Shown piece by piece: positions 35,211 to 43,360 of a stretch of DNA of 64,000 nucleotides (positions are counted from its first letter, which is position 1; each line of letters starts with the position of its first letter). The notes under the pieces are model-generated. The model had not been told where the DNA came from. It did no database searches and worked only from the letters and a program-made list of their open reading frames with translations. The DNA lies in NCBI GenBank assembly GCA_965230765.1, contig CBDDLR010000001.1, forward strand, positions 992,001 through 1,056,000, given 5' to 3'. The DNA is from Sunxiuqinia sp965230765. GTDB taxonomy: Bacteria; Bacteroidota; Bacteroidia; Bacteroidales; Prolixibacteraceae. Both the position numbers and the translations under genes were made by a program.

Positions 35211-36299
35211 TTATTTTGCAGCGACTAACGCTCCGTCAAACAATTTACTTTCACTGGACACAATGTATTTTTCACCATCTGCCAATCCGGAAAGTATTTC
35301 AATTTTTTCGCCATAAGTATTGCCTGTTTTCACCCATCGGAGCAAACTGTTTCCGGTCTGGCTTACTGCATAAAGTCCCACCAATTGACCACGATGAACC
35401 AGTGATTCCTGAGGAACAAGGATCATCTTCTGAATACCTTTCTCATAAAACACTGTGGCGTACATTCCACTGTATAGTTTTGAAGTATTTTCATCCTCAG
35501 AGTCGAGTAGGATTTTAGCCTCGTATTGGTTTCCTGAATTGGTTGATGATGGGTTGACTTCCACAATTTGTCCACTCAATTCAACATCCAATGCATTCAG
35601 CTTAACCTTTACTGACTCGTTAATCTGAACCTGTGCAATTTCAGCTTCGGGAACTCTGGCCACAACGTTCCACTCTGATGGACTTTCCAGGCTTAGCAAA
35701 GGCATTCCCGGATTTGCCATGTCCCCTTCGTGAACAAACTTGCTGGTAACAATACCCGAATACGGTGCGCGGATAGAAGCATATCGCATGGTTTCTTCTA
35801 CCTCTTTTTCCATTTCGGCCACTGCCGCCAAGCGGGCTCTTGCCATTTTATAGTGAGTTCGTATGTCATCCATTTCTTTATCGGAAGCACTATTCGATGC
35901 ATGTAGGGCTTCAAATCGTTTCAGGTCTTTTTCTGCGTTTTCAAAAGCTGACTGAGCCTCAAGTTTACTGGCCTCAACCTGGGCTTTTTTAGCCAGAATG
36001 TCCTGATTGCGAATTTGAATAAGCAAATCACCTTTTTTTACTTTCTGCCCAGGCTTCACGTAAATTCGATCAATTTGCCCCATCACCCGGGTACTCAAAT
36101 TCGATTGTTTATCCGCTTCCAATTTCCCGGAAAAACTAATAACAGCCGGGTAATCTTTCAATTGGGCAACAGCCATTTCAACCTGAACTTTTGGTTCAGT
36201 GCTTGCGTCACTCTCATTTCTATTTCCACAAGAAACTGCGAATAGACCTGTAAAAGCTATCAGCACAAATGTTTTTAAGTTAAAAATCGTTGATTTCAT
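35211..36299 (-). CDS. Efflux periplasmic adaptor (membrane fusion protein)
   Basis: 362 aa from the ATG at 36299. Lipoprotein signal 'LKTFVLIAFTGLFAVSCGN' (Cys near 24). Then come barrel-sandwich halves ('GQIDRIYVKPGQKVKKGDLLIQI' and 'IRAPYSGIVTSKFVHEGDMANPG') separated by a coiled-coil hairpin (~95-165), and a beta-barrel domain 'NVVARVPEAEIAQVQINESVKV'. It links the RND pump to the TolC-like channel. The longer frame to 36350 overlaps the upstream gene and lacks signal features. Confidence 0.92.
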   Translation of the reverse strand: MKSTIFNLKTFVLIAFTGLFAVSCGNRNESDASTEPKVQVEMAVAQLKDYPAVISFSGKLEADKQSNLSTRVMGQIDRIYVKPGQKVKKGDLLIQIRNQDILAKKAQVEASKLEAQSAFENAEKDLKRFEALHASNSASDKEMDDIRTHYKMARARLAAVAEMEKEVEETMRYASIRAPYSGIVTSKFVHEGDMANPGMPLLSLESPSEWNVVARVPEAEIAQVQINESVKVKLNALDVELSGQIVEVNPSSTNSGNQYEAKILLDSEDENTSKLYSGMYATVFYEKGIQKMILVPQESLVHRGQLVGLYAVSQTGNSLLRWVKTGNTYGEKIEILSGLADGEKYIVSSESKLFDGALVAAK

Positions 36300-36309
36300 T
36301 GGTATATTT

Positions 36310-37635
36310 TTATTCGTTAATATCTTCTTCCAGAAGCAATTCCATTTCAAAAACAGATTGCTTATAATTATAAATTGACTGTATGTATTCTAATTTCTTT
36401 TGTGATGAAAGAGCTTCGGCAAAAAGCAAGTCTGCTGCTTTCTCAAGTCCTTGTTTAAATCGATCAGTTCTTATTCTTAATGATTCAGTTGCTTGGTCTT
36501 TTGCCAACTTGCTCAATTCAATTTTGTTGAAGTTTAGCTCTAGTTTTCTTTTTGCCTGATTAATTTGCAACTCGCTTTGTGATAAATAATCCTGATAATT
36601 AATTTTTGCCTCCTCTAGTTGGGCATTTGCTTGTTGAACTGCTCCTGCATTTCGGTATCCACTGAACAAGTCCCAACTAAGTGAAGCACCAATCATGAAA
36701 TTATTTGCTGAAGTCCCCAGAAGTTTTGAATCATTCCATTCGTAGCTTCCAAAGGCATTTAAACGTGGAACGAACTTCATTTTGTTGGAACGGACCAGGT
36801 TTTCAGTTGCTTCAATTTGCTTTTGGTAGGCCTTCAAATCCGATCTGTTTTCAAGATTGACAATATCATTATCTACAAATAACTGGACTGGATGCGTTAA
36901 CGAATCTGAGGTTTGAAACTGTTGGTTTTGATCCATCCCTAAAAGATGGGCCAAATAATTGTTGGCGGTTTGTTGTTGGTTTTTTGCTTCCAGCAACTGG
37001 TTTTTTCGTTCTTCCAGGCGAACAGCAGCTTCCAATACATCAGCTTTTTTGGCAAATCCCTGTTCTTCGTTGTTTTCTGTTAACCGAAGTGCTTCTTCAG
37101 CAACTTTTACCGATTCACTCAAAACGTTTACTGAAGACTCTGCCAGCTCAAGCATGTAATATGCCTTCTTCACCTCAAAACGAATTGTCAGTTTTACTCT
37201 GTCGCCTTGTAAATCAATTGCTTCAAATTGGTTTTTTGCAGCTTTTCGAGCAAAAATACCATCCAAGTTTAACAAGGGTTGCTGGATTTTTAGCTGTGTT
37301 TGGAAATTATTTATATTGTCTGGGTCATTTAATAATGACGGATTAAAATCAGCTTGTGTGGTTATTTCCTGCTTTAGCTTGAACCCAAAAGAGGAAAGGG
37401 GATCGTTGGTTCGAACAGCTGTGTGATTTACCGACAAATTGGGTAAAAAAACCGCACTCGACATCCGGTACGATGCCTTCGCCATTTCTATTCTGGCTTC
37501 AGCACTTTGCGAACTGTAATTGTTTTTGTCGGCTATACTTAAAGCTTCCTTCAAGCTCAATGTTCTTGTCTGCGCACTTGTTAGAAAAGGCAAAACAAGA
37601 AATACAATTGCGTAGATTAATTGATTTTTTAGCAT
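36310..37635 (-). CDS. TolC-family outer-membrane efflux protein
   Basis: 441 aa from the ATG at 37635. Signal peptide 'LIYAIVFLVLPFLTSAQ'. Two long alpha-hairpin repeats typical of the family are seen in 'SLKEALSIADKNNYSSQSAEARIEMAKASYRMSSAVFLPNLSVNHTAV'-type segments and again from ~245 ('NLENRSDLKAYQKQIEATENLVRSNKMKFVPRLNAFGSYEW'). First gene of the operon. The adaptor starts 10 bp after its stop. Confidence 0.92.
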   Translation of the reverse strand: MLKNQLIYAIVFLVLPFLTSAQTRTLSLKEALSIADKNNYSSQSAEARIEMAKASYRMSSAVFLPNLSVNHTAVRTNDPLSSFGFKLKQEITTQADFNPSLLNDPDNINNFQTQLKIQQPLLNLDGIFARKAAKNQFEAIDLQGDRVKLTIRFEVKKAYYMLELAESSVNVLSESVKVAEEALRLTENNEEQGFAKKADVLEAAVRLEERKNQLLEAKNQQQTANNYLAHLLGMDQNQQFQTSDSLTHPVQLFVDNDIVNLENRSDLKAYQKQIEATENLVRSNKMKFVPRLNAFGSYEWNDSKLLGTSANNFMIGASLSWDLFSGYRNAGAVQQANAQLEEAKINYQDYLSQSELQINQAKRKLELNFNKIELSKLAKDQATESLRIRTDRFKQGLEKAADLLFAEALSSQKKLEYIQSIYNYKQSVFEMELLLEEDINE

Positions 37636-37665
37636 ATTTTTAAATTCATTTGGTTTTTCTGACAG

Positions 37666-37673
37666 CAAATATA
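37666..37673 (-). promoter_or_regulatory. -7 promoter box candidate of the efflux operon
   Basis: The minus strand reads TATATTTG, a full TAnnTTTG match, 30 bases before the TolC-family start codon. Confidence 0.55.
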
Positions 37674-37688
37674 TGTCTTTGTTTTTAT

Positions 37689-37708
37689 ATATCTACATAT
37701 TTAGATAT
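37689..37708. promoter_or_regulatory. Palindromic operator candidate of the efflux operon
   Basis: Perfect 7-bp arms ATATCTA (37689-37695)/TAGATAT (37702-37708) with a 6-base centre. It sits 15-35 bases upstream of the -7 box, over the expected -33 region, as for a dimeric HTH regulator. Confidence 0.5.
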
Positions 37709-38010
37709 GAATAATTTTTATGGGCTCATTCTTTTTATCTATATCGTACAACAAACACTATTTAGCATATTCATTTTCAATCGTTTAAACTAATTTATAA
37801 AAAAATGGCCATTGATTTTCAATTTGTCGGTACATTATCCAAATTTGTTCAAAGGCATAAGTAGCAATCGGTTAGTACTGTAAAATAAAATGACAGCAAG
37901 TGTACAATTTTTTTACACTGAAAAGTACAACCTTATTCTATATTATTATTTATCAGTGCAATAGATAAAAGGCATTGTTATTGAAATACCATTCTGAAAA
38001 AATAAAAACC

Positions 38011-38685
38011 ATGATTAAACTGCAAGACATCGACAAATACTACGATTCAAAATTTCAACGGACATTTGTATTAAAAGGAATTGACCTTGAGGTAAATGAG
38101 AAGGAATTTATCTCAGTTATGGGTCCAAGTGGTTCTGGAAAATCAACTTTGCTAAATATTGTCGGGCTTTTGGACGAACCTTCTGCAGGTGGATATTCAC
38201 TTTATGATGAGCCAGTCCTGGACTTAAAAGAAAAGAAGAAAGTTGACTATCACCGCAATTTCATGGGTTTTATTTTTCAGGCGTACCACCTTATTGAAGA
38301 GATGACCGTTTATGAAAACATCGAGACTCCTTTAATCTATAAAGGCGTAAAAAGCAAAGAACGAAAAGCAATGGTAGCCGATTTGCTTGATCGTTTTAAC
38401 ATGGTTGCAAAAAAAGACCTCTTCCCTCAACAACTATCAGGGGGGCAGCAACAGTTAGTTGGAGTAGCAAGGGCCATTGTTGGAAAACCCAAACTTCTGC
38501 TCGCCGATGAACCAACCGGGAACCTTCACTCTTCACAAGGTGAAATGATCATGGACATTCTGAAAAGCTTAAACGAGGAAGGGATGACCATTATTCAGGT
38601 TACACACAACGAAAAATTTGCCAACTATGGCAAACGAATTATTCGCCTGGAAGATGGAATAATTAGGGGGGACAATTTGGTTTAA
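38011..38685 (+). CDS. ABC transporter ATP-binding protein (LolD/MacB type), orphan
   Basis: 224 aa from the ATG at 38011. Walker A 'GPSGSGKST' (near 40), Q-loop 'FIFQAYHL', signature 'LSGGQQQLVGVARA', Walker B 'LLLADEPTGNL' and H-loop 'IQVTHNEK'. The signature has Leu where the subfamily normally has Arg (QQQRVAIARA). The family usually pairs with a FtsX/MacB-like permease for lipoprotein release or export, but none is encoded nearby. Confidence 0.9.
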   Translation: MIKLQDIDKYYDSKFQRTFVLKGIDLEVNEKEFISVMGPSGSGKSTLLNIVGLLDEPSAGGYSLYDEPVLDLKEKKKVDYHRNFMGFIFQAYHLIEEMTVYENIETPLIYKGVKSKERKAMVADLLDRFNMVAKKDLFPQQLSGGQQQLVGVARAIVGKPKLLLADEPTGNLHSSQGEMIMDILKSLNEEGMTIIQVTHNEKFANYGKRIIRLEDGIIRGDNLV

Positions 38686-38712
38686 TAAATCATTCTTAAA
38701 ATAACCTACCTG

Positions 38713-38741
38713 AACGACATCAAAACCTGGTGTCGTTTTTT
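38713..38741 (+). terminator. Intrinsic terminator after the ABC gene
   Basis: Stem AACGACA (38713-38719)/TGTCGTT (38731-38737) followed by a T-run. Confidence 0.75.
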
Positions 38742-38801
38742 ACGCAAAATAATATATACTCATTCTAAGCAATCATATGTGCTTTTTTTCGTTGAATTCA
38801 T

Positions 38802-38809
38802 TACTTTTG
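38802..38809 (+). promoter_or_regulatory. -7 promoter box candidate, DUF3857 pair
   Basis: TACTTTTG, full match to TAnnTTTG. Predicted leader of about 60 bases before the ATG at 38877. Confidence 0.4.
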
Positions 38810-38876
38810 AATTAATCCCTGGCTGCAAATAAGTTCATTTCAGTTAGGGATCAAAGAAACCCATAAATTATTCGTT

Positions 38877-40763
38877 ATGCACCCTAACTTTCACAAATCA
38901 TTCAAATTTCTGGTCCTTTTTTTACTTCTATCAATTAACTACGCCATTGCAGGAAAAGCTCCGATTAAATATGGAAAACCTGACATTGAAGATCTCAAAA
39001 TGAGTGTTTATGAGCCTGATTCAACTTGTGAAGCTGTAATTCTATGTAATTATGGACATTTTAACGCCAATGATTTTGAATTTACTCAAACTCTGCGCGT
39101 GAAAATCCTTAAACAAAGTGGAACTCACTGGGCCAATAAATCTTTCCCTTCAGTGGGAAAAAACACATTTGTAAGAGGAAAAACCTTCAATCTTGAAAAT
39201 GGTAAAATTGTAGAAAACAAACTTAAAGGAGAATCAATTTTTAAAGAACGCGTTTTCGGTGATTATTATAACATCAATATTGCGATGCCAAATGTAAAGG
39301 TTGGTTCTGTTATTGACATTCAGGTAACAAGTCCCGGATTACCCCGAAAATGGCGATTTCAGGAATTAATCCCTGTAAAATGGTCAGAGCTTGTGATTGA
39401 AGAAAGTGAATATGTCAATTATCAAAAAAACTTCTTTGGCTATATCTCACTGAATTATCCTTCGACCAATCATTGGACAGTTGCCAATGTCCCTGCATTC
39501 AAAGTAGAACCATACATGGATTCTTACAAAAACTATATCTCTAAATTAGAGTTCGACATTAAAAGTATTTCCTTCCCTGGTTTTTATCAGGAATTTGCAA
39601 CAACTTGGGAACAAGTTAGCGGAACACTATATGAGAGCGACTACTTTGGAAGTATTTTACGATCTGGATGTGTATTCTTAAAAGATATTGCCCAAGAAAT
39701 CGAATCAAATTGTTCCACTGATAAAGAAAAGTTGCAACAGGCTTTTGAGAAAATAAAGATTGTAAAATGGAACGAAAAAAATAGTGAAACAACCTCTTCT
39801 GTTAACCTAAACAGTGTCTACAAAGACAAAATTGGAAATTCAGCGGACATCAACTTCATGCTGATTAAACTTTTAAAAAGACTCGATCTTAATGCCTATC
39901 CAGTTATTATGAGTACCAGAAGTAATGGACAGCTATCAATGATTTCGCCCAGCCTGAATAAATTAAACTATGTGATTTGTTGTGTTGAAATTGATGGTGA
40001 AAGAATTTTGGCCGACCCAACCGAGGAAAACCTCCCTTTAGGGTTAATTCCTGAACGTGCCATAAACAGCCAGGGCAGGCTGGTATTGTCAAAACACAAA
40101 ACTGAATGGATCAAACTCAGCACAGACCGAAAAGACCGTCAACAAGCAATGTATAACCTAAAGCTTGAAGATGACAATACAATTACTGGAAAAAGAACAG
40201 CTATTTACACGGAATATGCTGCTTATTCGAAAAGAGAAGAACTTAAATCATACAACAGCGAAGAAGATTATTTGGCAGAATATGAATCGGATCATTCTGG
40301 CTTGACAATTCTGTCGTATGATCTTAAAAATAAAGAAAACATTTACGAAAGGTTTGTAGAGGAGTGGTCAATAAAACTCAAACGACACGTTGAGGTGGTA
40401 GGAGACCTCACCATGATCAATTTACATATGTTTGAGCAAGAGAAAGAAAATATTTTTAAAACAGATAAACGGATTTATCCTGTAAACTATCCCTACTCTT
40501 CGTCAAAAGTAAGTACTGTTAAACTTGAGCTTCCTGATTCATATACTGTTTCTGAGCTTCCTAAACCAGTCAGGCTTGTGCTCCCAAATAAAGGCGGTAG
40601 TTTCACCGTTAGCTATTCGGTTCAAGAAAATTATATCATGATGAGCTGCATGGTTAACATTAAGCAAAAACTGTTTTTGCCGGATGAATATCCTTACCTA
40701 AAAGAATTTTTCGCACAAATTGTAAAAAAACATGCTGAGCCAATAATCCTGAAAAAAATATAA
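38877..40763 (+). CDS. DUF3857/transglutaminase-like protein, catalytic residues lost
   Basis: 628 aa. Signal peptide 'FLVLFLLLSINYAIAG'. Residues ~60-270 form the DUF3857 beta domain. The transglutaminase-like domain at ~285-395 has 'KIGNSADINFMLIKLL', with Ser322 in the place of the catalytic Cys, and Tyr365 ('KLNYVICC') in the place of the His. Asp380 ('LADPT') remains. So it is probably a non-catalytic, binding paralog of the next gene. A further beta domain forms the C-terminal ~200 residues. Secreted or periplasmic. 28 bp before its intact paralog. Confidence 0.85.
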   Translation: MHPNFHKSFKFLVLFLLLSINYAIAGKAPIKYGKPDIEDLKMSVYEPDSTCEAVILCNYGHFNANDFEFTQTLRVKILKQSGTHWANKSFPSVGKNTFVRGKTFNLENGKIVENKLKGESIFKERVFGDYYNINIAMPNVKVGSVIDIQVTSPGLPRKWRFQELIPVKWSELVIEESEYVNYQKNFFGYISLNYPSTNHWTVANVPAFKVEPYMDSYKNYISKLEFDIKSISFPGFYQEFATTWEQVSGTLYESDYFGSILRSGCVFLKDIAQEIESNCSTDKEKLQQAFEKIKIVKWNEKNSETTSSVNLNSVYKDKIGNSADINFMLIKLLKRLDLNAYPVIMSTRSNGQLSMISPSLNKLNYVICCVEIDGERILADPTEENLPLGLIPERAINSQGRLVLSKHKTEWIKLSTDRKDRQQAMYNLKLEDDNTITGKRTAIYTEYAAYSKREELKSYNSEEDYLAEYESDHSGLTILSYDLKNKENIYERFVEEWSIKLKRHVEVVGDLTMINLHMFEQEKENIFKTDKRIYPVNYPYSSSKVSTVKLELPDSYTVSELPKPVRLVLPNKGGSFTVSYSVQENYIMMSCMVNIKQKLFLPDEYPYLKEFFAQIVKKHAEPIILKKI

Positions 40764-40791
40764 TAGTCAAATTAAACAAGTTTCCCAAATT

Positions 40792-42702
40792 ATGAAAAAA
40801 GGTTTTGTAATAGTTATATTATTCTCTTTGTTTGGACCTTACAGTCTACTGGCAAAAAAGGATATAAAATATTCGGTTCATGATTTAACGGATGATTTAA
40901 AGAAAAACGCGAAAGCTGTTGTAAGGCTGGAAAAGCATGAATTCGAACTAAAATCGGATGCCAGAGCAATTGAGAAAGTAAAATATGCCATTACTATTCT
41001 CAATGAGAATGGGTATGCTCTTTCAAGCATCGAAGAATACTACAACAACTTTATAAAAATTAGGGATATTAGTGCGACGGTGTATTCTGCCACAGGAGAA
41101 AAAATTCACCGAATTAAAACCGAAGATATTTATGATGTTAGTGCTACTTCAAGTATATCAATCTATGATGACAACAGGATGAAAACTTTTGAACCAAACA
41201 CAAAAGATTATCCTTTTACCATAGAATATTCATTTGAAAGGGAGTATAACGGTATTTTTTCTTTCCCAACCTGGAGCTTATTTAAAGATTATAATGTTTC
41301 TGTTGAAAAGGCTATTTTCAAGATTAAAGGTTCAAACCTGGATAAAATTCGTATAAAGCAAGTTAATCTTAACGATAAACCTGTTGTTACAGAAGAAAAA
41401 GGCATTCAGACTAAAACATGGGAGCTAAAAAACTTCTATGCCAAAAAAAGAGAACCATTTTCTAAATCGGTTTACGAATATATGCCAATCATTCGGCTTG
41501 CTCCTATGAATATAGACATCAAGGGAAATAAAGGAAGTTATGAATCATGGCAGTCATATGGAAACTTTATCAATAATCTTTCTGAGGGTTTAGACATGAT
41601 CCCTGAAAAGACACAACAGGAAGTGTTGGAACTCACAAAGGACGCCTCAACAGATTTTGAAAAAATAAAACTTGTGTACGAATACATGCAAAATAAAACC
41701 AGGTATGTAAGTATACAAGTTGGAATGGGAGGATGGCAGCCATTTGAAGCTGAAGTAGTTGATCGTTTGGGTTATGGAGATTGCAAAGCACTAAGCAACT
41801 ATATGAGATCTTTACTGAAGGTTGTTGGAATAAATTCAATATACACCTTAGTTTATGCAGGGAACAACAAAATTGCTATTGACAACGATTTTCCTTTAAA
41901 CCAATTCAACCATGCAATTTTGTGCGTGCCTTTAAGTAGCGATACGTTATGGCTTGAGTGCACCAGTCAGCAGCTTCCTTGTGGTTACATAAGCGATTTT
42001 ACCGATGACCGTGAAGTGCTGTTAATTAAGAAAGATCATAGCCAAATTGCTCGCACAAAATCATATAAAATGGAGGAGAACCATCAGGAAAGATCGATAT
42101 CTGTGGACTTGTATGATAGCGGAGATGCCATTGCAAAAACCGTCACGAACTATAAAGGACTGCAATATGATAATGTCTCCAGGGTGTTTCAATTGGATGA
42201 AACCGATAAGAGAAAATTTCTCCAGAAAAAAATTGACATCCCAAATTTTTATTTGACAAGTTATGAGCATGACAACAAAAAATCGAAACTCCCCGTGATT
42301 AACGAAACACTTGAGTTGGAGCTTAGAGGATATGCAAGCCTTATGGGAACAAAAATAATTCTTCCGTTGAACCTCATGAACAAGCAAACCTATGTGCCTC
42401 CCCACTTGCGCAATAGAAAATCTGAAATAGTTATAAATAAAGCCTTTATAGACACCGATTCTATTACTTATAACTTACCTGAAGGATATTATCTTGAGAG
42501 TGCACCTGAGCCGATTACCATAAATACACCTTACGGGAAATATTATGCGAAGGTTGACACCGAAGAAAACAGAATTGTTTATACAAGAACGTTTTGTATG
42601 AAACAGGGCTGTTTCCCTCCAGGCGAATATTATGACTTTCGAGAGTTTTTTGAAAAAGTTTGCGATGCAGACGAGATGAAATGCATACTAAGTAAGCGAT
42701 AA
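40792..42702 (+). CDS. DUF3857 and transglutaminase-domain protein
   Basis: 636 aa. Signal peptide 'FVIVILFSLFGPYSLLAK'. The DUF3857 domain covers ~60-260. The transglutaminase core 'YVSIQVGMGGWQPFEAEVV...GYGDCKALS' has the catalytic Cys331, and His374 is in 'QFNHAILCV'. The acidic residue is Glu389 ('WLECT') where the family usually has Asp. A C-terminal beta domain follows. In this family the papain-like triad may cleave or cross-link surface peptides; the substrate is unknown. Paired with the triad-less paralog upstream. Confidence 0.87.
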   Translation: MKKGFVIVILFSLFGPYSLLAKKDIKYSVHDLTDDLKKNAKAVVRLEKHEFELKSDARAIEKVKYAITILNENGYALSSIEEYYNNFIKIRDISATVYSATGEKIHRIKTEDIYDVSATSSISIYDDNRMKTFEPNTKDYPFTIEYSFEREYNGIFSFPTWSLFKDYNVSVEKAIFKIKGSNLDKIRIKQVNLNDKPVVTEEKGIQTKTWELKNFYAKKREPFSKSVYEYMPIIRLAPMNIDIKGNKGSYESWQSYGNFINNLSEGLDMIPEKTQQEVLELTKDASTDFEKIKLVYEYMQNKTRYVSIQVGMGGWQPFEAEVVDRLGYGDCKALSNYMRSLLKVVGINSIYTLVYAGNNKIAIDNDFPLNQFNHAILCVPLSSDTLWLECTSQQLPCGYISDFTDDREVLLIKKDHSQIARTKSYKMEENHQERSISVDLYDSGDAIAKTVTNYKGLQYDNVSRVFQLDETDKRKFLQKKIDIPNFYLTSYEHDNKKSKLPVINETLELELRGYASLMGTKIILPLNLMNKQTYVPPHLRNRKSEIVINKAFIDTDSITYNLPEGYYLESAPEPITINTPYGKYYAKVDTEENRIVYTRTFCMKQGCFPPGEYYDFREFFEKVCDADEMKCILSKR

Positions 42703-42735
42703 TCACAAATTGCATTGTCCATTGTTTTGTTTTTA

Positions 42736-42743
42736 TAATTTTG
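42736..42743 (+). promoter_or_regulatory. -7 promoter box candidate, rdgB-porZ-recO operon
   Basis: TAATTTTG, full match to TAnnTTTG, 20 bases before the rdgB ATG at 42764. Confidence 0.55.
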
Positions 42744-42763
42744 TTCGAAATAAAAACAAAGCT

Positions 42764-43342
42764 ATGAAGTTGGTATTTGCAACAAACAATCGGCACAAAC
42801 TAAATGAAATTCAAAATATAGTAGGTGATTCAATTGAATTATTAAGTTTAACTGACATCAATTGTACTGAAGAGATTCCTGAGACAGAGCCTACGCTTGA
42901 AGGAAACGCCTCTCAAAAAGCATTTTATGTGTTTGATAAATACGGTTATAACTGTTTTGCAGACGATACCGGATTGGAGATTGAAGCCTTAAATGGAGAG
43001 CCAGGGGTATATTCTGCGAGATATGCCGGAAAAGAAAAAAATGCAGAAGCGAACATGAAAAAGGTTCTGGATAAACTTGGTGAAATAAAAAATAGAAAAG
43101 CCCGTTTTAGAACTGTTATTTCCCTGGTAATTGATGGGCATGAGGAATTATTCGAAGGTAAGGTAGATGGACAAATTCTTGAAGAAAAGTGTGGCGAAGA
43201 AGGGTTCGGATATGATCCAATATTTCAACCAGATGGTTATGAACAATCATTTGCCGAAATGGATTTAACCAACAAAAACAAGATTAGCCACCGCGCCAGG
43301 GCAGTGCAAAAACTAGTTGAATTTCTGGCTACATTGAAGTAG
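42764..43342 (+). CDS. rdgB: Non-canonical purine NTP pyrophosphatase (RdgB/HAM1)
   Basis: 192 aa from the ATG at 42764. Hydrolyses dITP, dXTP and ITP to monophosphates, cleaning the nucleotide pool. The start 'MKLVFATNNRHKLNEIQ' carries the substrate-binding loop. 'FADDTGLEIEALNGEPGVYSARYAG' holds the metal and catalytic aspartates. 'EGFGYDPIFQPDGYEQSFAEM' and 'KISHRARA' complete the family pattern. Length normal. porZ follows after 18 bp. Confidence 0.95.
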   Translation: MKLVFATNNRHKLNEIQNIVGDSIELLSLTDINCTEEIPETEPTLEGNASQKAFYVFDKYGYNCFADDTGLEIEALNGEPGVYSARYAGKEKNAEANMKKVLDKLGEIKNRKARFRTVISLVIDGHEELFEGKVDGQILEEKCGEEGFGYDPIFQPDGYEQSFAEMDLTNKNKISHRARAVQKLVEFLATLK

Positions 43343-43360
43343 ATTTTAAATCATTAACTC

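Larger units (their letters stand above)
37636..38010. other. Intergenic region between the efflux operon and the ABC gene
   Basis: 375 bp between divergent genes. It holds the efflux -7 box (37666-37673), the palindrome at 37689-37708 and an inverted repeat AGTGTA/TACACT (37899-37904/37914-37919) around a T-run. I see no further gene. A 12-codon TTG-initiated extension of the ABC gene from 37975 was judged non-coding. Confidence 0.6.

Noticed and set aside
37899..37919. AGTGTA/TACACT hairpin as a terminator
   Set aside because: It lies between divergent promoters, not after a gene. The T-run is in the loop, so a terminator role is unlikely; at most a weak operator.
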